Part shown: positions 1 to 5,120 of the stretch, one piece after another | Numbering within the stretch: the first letter of the stretch is position 1 | Layout of the letters: every line of letters begins with the position of its first letter | NCBI GenBank assembly: GCA_007120815.1 | Contig: SKMY01000122.1 | Coordinates: 1-5,120, forward strand | Length of the DNA: 5,120 nucleotides | Direction: 5' to 3' | Origin: Syntrophomonadaceae bacterium | GTDB lineage: Bacteria > Bacillota_D > Dethiobacteria > DTU022 > UBA8154 | Notes under the pieces: model-generated | Seen by the model: only the letters and a program-made list of their open reading frames with translations | Told to the model about the DNA's origin: nothing | Databases searched by the model: none | Made by a program: the position numbers and the translations under genes

Positions 1-416
1 ATCCCGTGCTGAAGACAGAAAGGCAGGAAACGATCCCAAAAAAAGGAGGTGTTTTCTAACCAGTTGTTTTCATATTCTTTGTAACGCATGAGGGGATTAA
101 AACATGAATGAACCACCATTAACCCGCAGCCAAGGGCTTTTCCACAAAGAAGTGCTTGAGAAAAACGTTTTCGAACTAATTCCTGAACTTGTTTGTCCAT
201 GCTGCCGGGAATCATTTCCTTGAAGGGACCGTGCAGGGAAAGGGTTCCTTTAAACCCTGAAAGCAGTTTTTTGTATTCTTTTACAAGGGAATCACTTTTG
301 GCGTCCAGGTTTTCAGGAAGGGCAAAATCTTGAATTTCCAGGTGATCAAAGTTTTCCAGGTAAAAAGAGGGTTCTTTTTTAAGTAGATCAAGAAATATTC
401 CAATCCCTTTTTTCAT
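1..416 (-). CDS. Sugar phosphate isomerase/epimerase-like TIM-barrel protein, N-terminal part (cut by window edge)
   Basis: An open frame of 138 codons starts at ATG 416-414 and runs without a stop to base 1, so the C-terminal half lies outside the window. The translation begins MKKGIGIFLDLLKKEP. Family-like blocks are LEIQ (residues 26-29, first barrel strand), SLHGPF (60-65), a helix with SMDKQVQELVRKRFSQAL (72-89), then ALGCGLMVVHS (94-104). Histidines 62 and 103 sit where the xylose isomerase-like / AP endonuclease 2 superfamily (PF01261) usually places metal ligands. Such proteins are typically cytosolic, around 250-300 residues, and isomerise or epimerise sugars or inositols; the substrate cannot be told here. 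An in-frame TGA five codons upstream (431-429) rules out a longer start, and AAAGGG lies 8-13 bases before the ATG. The gene is divergent from the DUF2971 gene. The superfamily is fairly sure, the specific reaction unknown. Confidence 0.8.
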   Translation of the reverse strand, partial: MKKGIGIFLDLLKKEPSFYLENFDHLEIQDFALPENLDAKSDSLVKEYKKLLSGFKGTLSLHGPFKEMIPGSMDKQVQELVRKRFSQALLCGKALGCGLMVVHSCFNPLMRYKEYENNWLENTSFFWDRFLPFCLQHG

Positions 417-482
417 AACGAATCCCTTTCAACTCCTCTCCAACCCTTAAAATCATGTTGGCAATAACATATTTCGATGATC

Positions 483-496
483 GGTTAACGTTATCC
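483..496. promoter_or_regulatory. Imperfect palindrome in the divergent intergenic region (possible operator)
   Basis: The 189-base gap 417-605 between the divergent isomerase-like and DUF2971 genes is AT-rich, and I find no convincing sigma-A promoter in it. It does contain GGtTAACGTTAtCC, an 8-base perfect palindrome (TAACGTTA) flanked by GG/CC after one mismatched pair. It lies 67 bases upstream of the minus-strand start codon and 110 bases upstream of ATG 606. Position and symmetry fit a dimeric regulator site, but a single short palindrome can occur by chance in such DNA. Confidence 0.25.
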
Positions 497-605
497 TGCA
501 GTTATCTTGTTCACACCGTCTAGAAAATATCAATTGCTTTTCAACATTTTCTGGATAACCATAAAAAGAAATCATAGTAGACGGGTAATTTGTTCAAAAT
601 ATAAT

Positions 606-1349
606 ATGTTTGTTGAACAGCCTTCAAATATTGCTCTCCCTAAAGACCACACCACCATTTGGCGCTACATGACCTTTACCAAACTTCTAGCCATGTTAAA
701 TGAAGAAGCGCTTTATTTCTGCCGTCTTGATCAACTCAACGATCGATGGGAAGGGGTTTTTCCCAAAGACATGCTTAAATACTGGTCAAACGCCCTTAGC
801 AGCACCTTAAATGGAAGCAAGAAGCCCTCTTCTTTGAAGGAATGGTTAACAACACATCTTATTCCTACCCATTTTATCAGCTGCTGGTATATGAGTGATT
901 ACGAGTCAGATGCCATGTGGCGGCTTTACACAACCCATGACGAGGGCATAGCAATAAAATCCACGATTGGTTCACTAAAAAAAACGCTGGAGTTATCTCA
1001 GGAGCGCATTTGGATTGGTCGAGTAAAATACATCGATTACAAACGATGGACGCCGCCTGAGGCAACGGATAATGAAGATCTTTCCCTGTGGGTAGAACCT
1101 TTTTTCTGTAAACGGATTGGCTTTCAACATGAAAATGAACTCCGGGCTCTAATCCACAAGAAAGAGCCATTCGACCATTTACCGGGTATTAATGTACGAG
1201 TTCAATTAAGCACCCTTTTGCATGCTGTTTACGTATTTCCCGACTCAAGTAACTGGTTCCTAAGCCTGGTAAAGGATGTATTAGAGAAGTACGGCTTTCG
1301 TGATATGAACGTTAAGCGTTCATCCCTGGGAGAAAAACCTTGGGGATAA
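606..1349 (+). CDS. DUF2971-family protein, function unknown
   Basis: This encodes 247 residues if the ATG at 606 is used. The translation carries the marks of the DUF2971 family (PF11185): TTIWRYMTF near residues 16-24, LYFCRLDQLNDRWEG (36-50), FISCWYMSDYESDAMWRLY (90-108), EGIAIKST (113-120), VKYIDY (140-145) and FQHENELRALIHKKE (173-187). There is no signal peptide or membrane segment, so it is probably cytosolic. No biochemical role is established for the family to my knowledge, and I assign none. The frame stays open upstream to TTG 507, but those 33 codons precede the conserved domain, are basic, and have no Shine-Dalgarno. ATG 606 also lacks a good one, so the start is uncertain. The gene converges on the small membrane protein gene with 7 bases between stop codons, and its DNA is more AT-rich than katG. 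Confidence 0.85.
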   Translation: MFVEQPSNIALPKDHTTIWRYMTFTKLLAMLNEEALYFCRLDQLNDRWEGVFPKDMLKYWSNALSSTLNGSKKPSSLKEWLTTHLIPTHFISCWYMSDYESDAMWRLYTTHDEGIAIKSTIGSLKKTLELSQERIWIGRVKYIDYKRWTPPEATDNEDLSLWVEPFFCKRIGFQHENELRALIHKKEPFDHLPGINVRVQLSTLLHAVYVFPDSSNWFLSLVKDVLEKYGFRDMNVKRSSLGEKPWG

Positions 1350-1356
1350 CGTCTTT

Positions 1357-1659
1357 CTATGATAACAGCACAATTAAACCCATGCCCAACAGCAAAGAGG
1401 TATCACTAATTTTTTCCACATCTTTAATCAAGAGATAATTGATTTTTAAAAAGGGAAGCAGGAACACCGCAGCACTCAAGACCTGAAATATTGTGCATAT
1501 ATCGGGAGTAGCATAACCCATGGCTAATCTACTTAAGGAATAAAAAGCCGTAAAGGTTGAAAACGCCAGCTTCCATCGTATATCAAGATACGCTTTATTT
1601 TTAAACCTAAGAATCGCAAGAACTATAATCATCCAACCGATATAGTGAATCGGTATCAT
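1357..1659 (-). CDS. Small multi-spanning membrane protein, hypothetical
   Basis: I do not recognise this 100-residue protein. It begins MIPIHYIGWMIIVLAILRF and is strongly hydrophobic. Probable membrane helices lie at about residues 2-17, 30-49, 53-71 and 86-100, with short charged loops RFKNKAYLDIRWK (18-30) and KDVEKISD (79-86). The start chosen is ATG 1659-1657, because GGGGTGG lies 9 bases upstream of it. A GTG three codons earlier (1668) overlaps the end of that site and would be too close to it. The regular hydrophobic periodicity and the ribosome binding site argue that it is real rather than a chance frame. It is convergent with the DUF2971 gene, so the two are not co-transcribed. 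Possible roles (stress-related or transporter-like small membrane protein) cannot be told apart from sequence alone. Confidence 0.6.
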   Translation of the reverse strand: MIPIHYIGWMIIVLAILRFKNKAYLDIRWKLAFSTFTAFYSLSRLAMGYATPDICTIFQVLSAAVFLLPFLKINYLLIKDVEKISDTSLLLGMGLIVLLS

Positions 1660-1675
1660 AACGTTCACCCACCCC

Positions 1676-1747
1676 GTGTTAACTTACTTATATATGATAT
1701 TCATCACCGGTGTTAATGGAACCTAGATAATCCTTTTTAATTAACAC
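1676..1747. repeat. Three TTAACAC / GTGTTAA motifs upstream of the small membrane protein gene
   Basis: GTGTTAA occurs at 1676-1682, GTGTTAAT at 1710-1717, and the inverted copy ATTAACAC at 1740-1747. The last two form a perfect 8-base inverted repeat around a 22-base AT-rich spacer. All lie directly upstream of the minus-strand start at 1659, where that gene's promoter should be. This could be a regulator binding array or a weak hairpin. The motif is short and AT-rich, so chance is a real alternative. Confidence 0.3.
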
Positions 1748-1785
1748 GCCAGGTGACCAAGAGATTTACGGTAACGCTACTTTCA

Positions 1786-1860
1786 TTAACGATATAGAGC
1801 GAAAGCCTTTCTGCTATCTTTTCTCAAATGACTGTCAAAAATTTTCATATCCTCAAACAT
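1786..1860 (-). CDS. Possible 24-residue small ORF in the AT-rich gap
   Basis: ATG at 1860-1858 opens a frame ending in TAA at 1788-1786. The translation is MFEDMKIFDSHLRKDSRK followed by AFALYR. AAAGGA lies about 9 bases before the ATG on the minus strand, and a TATAAT hexamer lies at 1890-1885 without an obvious -35 partner. The peptide is charged and shows no membrane segment. MKIFDSH resembles the opening of TatD-like and other amidohydrolase-fold proteins, so it might be a decayed gene start. Nothing after residue 12 supports that, and I see no continuation in the other frames. It may simply be a chance ORF with a good ribosome binding site. Confidence 0.2.
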   Translation of the reverse strand: MFEDMKIFDSHLRKDSRKAFALYR

Positions 1861-1890
1861 TTTTTAATTTCCTTTATTGATCAAATTATA

Positions 1891-4277
<2,387 letters not shown>

Positions 4278-4330
4278 ATCAGGCCAGCCGCCTTTGAGAG
4301 CTTTTGATCGCCGTAATGTTACGCATATAT

Positions 4331-4420
4331 CGGGAAGCAGGGGGACGGTTTTCTGTCGCTTTCCCTATTCGGTCCTCAACTTCGCTCCGGAAGCGCCAGA
4401 GCCGTCCCCGCAGCTTCCCG
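4331..4420. repeat. REP-like imperfect palindrome, about 90 bases
   Basis: The left arm (4331-4364) starts CGGGAAGCAGGGGGACGG. The reverse complement of the right arm (4389-4420) starts CGGGAAGCTGCGGGGACGG. The arms align along about 32 bases with a few mismatches and small gaps, both ending in GCGCTTCC/GTCGCTTTCC-type sequence, around a 24-base loop (4365-4388). Palindromes built on GGGGACGGTT(C/T)(T) resemble the REP-type repeats associated with Y1-type (RAYT, PF01797) transposases in many bacteria, especially Clostridia. No transposase is present here. It lies 53 bases after katG and is more GC-rich than its surroundings. No T-run follows it, so it is not a standard terminator, although it could protect the katG mRNA 3' end. 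Short plus-strand frames across it (about 4294-4516) look like chance. Confidence 0.6.
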
Positions 4421-4466
4421 TGCGTCTCCGTAGCTTCTCTTACAAATCTGAGCAGTACCTTTTTAA

Positions 4467-4506
4467 AACAAGGCCGGGAGAATCATATTCCTTGCCTTGT
4501 TCTTTG
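4467..4506 (+). terminator. Hairpin followed by a short T-rich stretch, possible terminator
   Basis: AACAAGGC (4467-4474) and GCCTTGTT (4494-4501) form a perfect 8-base inverted repeat. An inner GAAT/ATTC stem (4480-4483 with 4487-4490) closes it, and GTTCTTTG follows directly. It is imperfect as an intrinsic terminator because the T-run is short and interrupted. The opposite strand reads GCCTTGTTTTAAAAAGG after the same stem, so it could act in either direction. It lies 55 bases upstream of the DUF427 start and could end katG read-through or act as a leader structure of the next gene. Confidence 0.4.
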
Positions 4507-4540
4507 CAGTGAATGAAGTACTCGACTAAAATAAAGGGAA

Positions 4541-4547
4541 AAGGAGG
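4541..4547 (+). promoter_or_regulatory. Ribosome binding site selecting a GTG start
   Basis: AAGGAGG lies 9 bases before GTG 4557 and is a near-perfect Shine-Dalgarno. The nearby ATG at 4561 is out of frame and hits TAG after four codons, so the GTG is the real start of the DUF427 gene. Confidence 0.85.
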
Positions 4548-4556
4548 TGCCTAAAG

Positions 4557-5033
4557 GTGCATGAAAAACAAGTAGAATCCGTGTGGGACTATCCCCGCCC
4601 GCCCCGGGTAGAAGCCTATCCGGGTTTGGTAGAAGTCCACCACGGCGGGGAAGTCCTGGCCAAAAGCAGCCGGGCATACCGCGTCCTTGAAACCAGCCAC
4701 CCGCCGGTTTTCTACATCCCCCAGGCAGATATCATGATGAAACGGCTTCAGAAAACAAACAGGACCAGTATGTGCGAATTCAAGGGCATGGCCGTATACT
4801 ATGACCTGGTTACCGGTTTGGAGCCCATCAAAAATGCGGCATGGGCCTATGAAAACCCCCGACGAGGTTTCGAAGAAATTAAGGGCCACCTGGCCTTTTA
4901 TCCTTCCAGGGTAGAAGCCTGCTATGTGGACGGTGAAAAAGTACGAGCTCAGGAAGGTGATTTTTACGGAGGATGGATCACATCTAACCTCAAGGGGCCC
5001 TTTAAAGGCGGGCCCGGAACCTGGGGCTGGTAA
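4557..5033 (+). CDS. DUF427-family protein, function unknown
   Basis: The 158-residue protein is a full-length member of the DUF427 family (PF04248). Family blocks seen in order are VWDYPRPPRVE (residues 9-19), GGEVLAKSSRAYRVLETSHPPVFYIP (30-55), TSMCEFKGMAVYYDL (70-84) with the conserved Cys73, NAAWAYENP (93-101), GHLAFYPSRVEACYVDGEKV (110-129), and the C-terminal signature FYGGWITSNLKGPFKGGPGTWGW (136-158). No membrane segment or signal peptide is visible, so it is probably cytosolic. The family is widespread but its biochemical role is not established to my knowledge. Start: GTG 4557, set by AAGGAGG upstream. It follows katG on the same strand after about 280 bases with two hairpin structures, so co-transcription with katG is unlikely. 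No promoter stands out in the 50 bases before it. Confidence 0.93.
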   Translation: MHEKQVESVWDYPRPPRVEAYPGLVEVHHGGEVLAKSSRAYRVLETSHPPVFYIPQADIMMKRLQKTNRTSMCEFKGMAVYYDLVTGLEPIKNAAWAYENPRRGFEEIKGHLAFYPSRVEACYVDGEKVRAQEGDFYGGWITSNLKGPFKGGPGTWGW

Positions 5034-5066
5034 TATACAGGACTGATCTTAACATATATTTTGCAT

Positions 5067-5085
5067 ACGTCAAACAGTTTGTCGT
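5067..5085. promoter_or_regulatory. 19-base palindrome downstream of the DUF427 gene (possible operator)
   Basis: ACGtCAAACaGTTTGtCGT is symmetric at 8 of 9 pairs around A5076. It lies 34 bases after the DUF427 stop codon, in the 87-base tail where no gene is visible. Size and symmetry fit a helix-turn-helix dimer operator belonging to a gene beyond the right edge. It is not followed by a T-run, so it does not look like a terminator. Confidence 0.35.
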
Positions 5086-5120
5086 GCCCATAAACTTGCG
5101 AAGCCCTACATAAAATGAGG

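Noticed and set aside
507..605. N-terminal extension of the DUF2971 protein from TTG 507
   Set aside because: The 33 extra codons precede the conserved domain, are basic with no recognisable family match, and TTG 507 has no Shine-Dalgarno. ATG 606 places the start 16 residues before the first conserved block.
877..1170. 97-codon minus-strand frame inside the DUF2971 gene
   Set aside because: It is antisense to a well-supported coding region and its translation has no recognisable domain.
1322..1347. ATCCC/GGGAT inverted repeat at the end of the DUF2971 gene as a terminator
   Set aside because: The stem is only 5 perfect pairs, includes the stop codon region, and no T-run follows on either strand.
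1660..1668. GTG 1668 as start of the small membrane protein
   Set aside because: The GGGGTGG site directly abuts this GTG, too close to serve it, whereas it is well placed for ATG 1659.
4294..4516. Two overlapping plus-strand frames of about 70 codons after katG
   Set aside because: They run through the REP-like palindrome, lack ribosome binding sites, and give serine/arginine-rich translations typical of non-coding repeat DNA.
4483..4889. Minus-strand frames across the DUF427 gene
   Set aside because: They are antisense to a full-length family member with a clear ribosome binding site.

Overview
The window reads as ordinary chromosomal DNA from a Gram-positive, probably anaerobic Firmicute (Clostridia / Desulfotomaculum-Peptococcaceae type). 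The basis is strong AGGAGG-class ribosome binding sites with GTG or ATG starts, a PerR-type operator in front of the catalase gene, moderate G+C, and the family of each gene. This placement is inference, because there is no rRNA or other phylogenetic marker here.

Layout, left to right. (1) Positions 1-416, minus strand: the N-terminal 138 codons of a sugar phosphate isomerase/epimerase-like TIM-barrel protein that runs off the left edge. (2) 417-605: an AT-rich divergent intergenic region with one imperfect palindrome. (3) 606-1349, plus strand: a complete DUF2971-family protein of unknown function. (4) 1357-1659, minus strand: a small, probably four-helix membrane protein, convergent with the DUF2971 gene across a 7-base gap. 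(5) 1660-2078: an AT-rich gap holding recurring TTAACAC motifs, a possible 24-codon minus-strand ORF, and the promoter/operator region of the next gene, including a 12-of-14 match to the PerR box. (6) 2079-4277, plus strand: katG, a complete bifunctional catalase-peroxidase with every expected haem-pocket and Met-Tyr-Trp adduct residue. (7) 4278-4556: a non-coding gap containing a ~90-base imperfect palindrome that looks like a dispersed REP-type element, then a 35-base hairpin just before the next gene. (8) 4557-5033, plus strand: a complete DUF427-family protein with a GTG start. (9) 5034-5120: a short tail with a 19-base imperfect palindrome.

The genes do not form one operon. Orientation changes three times, and the two plus-strand genes katG and DUF427 are separated by about 280 bases containing hairpins. 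The best-supported regulatory story is peroxide-inducible katG under PerR-type control. The DUF2971 gene and the small membrane protein sit in DNA that is visibly more AT-rich than katG and the DUF427 gene, which fits an accessory segment. I do not see a convincing new multi-gene system in this window. The most useful leads are the katG operator, the REP-like palindrome and the DUF2971/membrane-protein segment.
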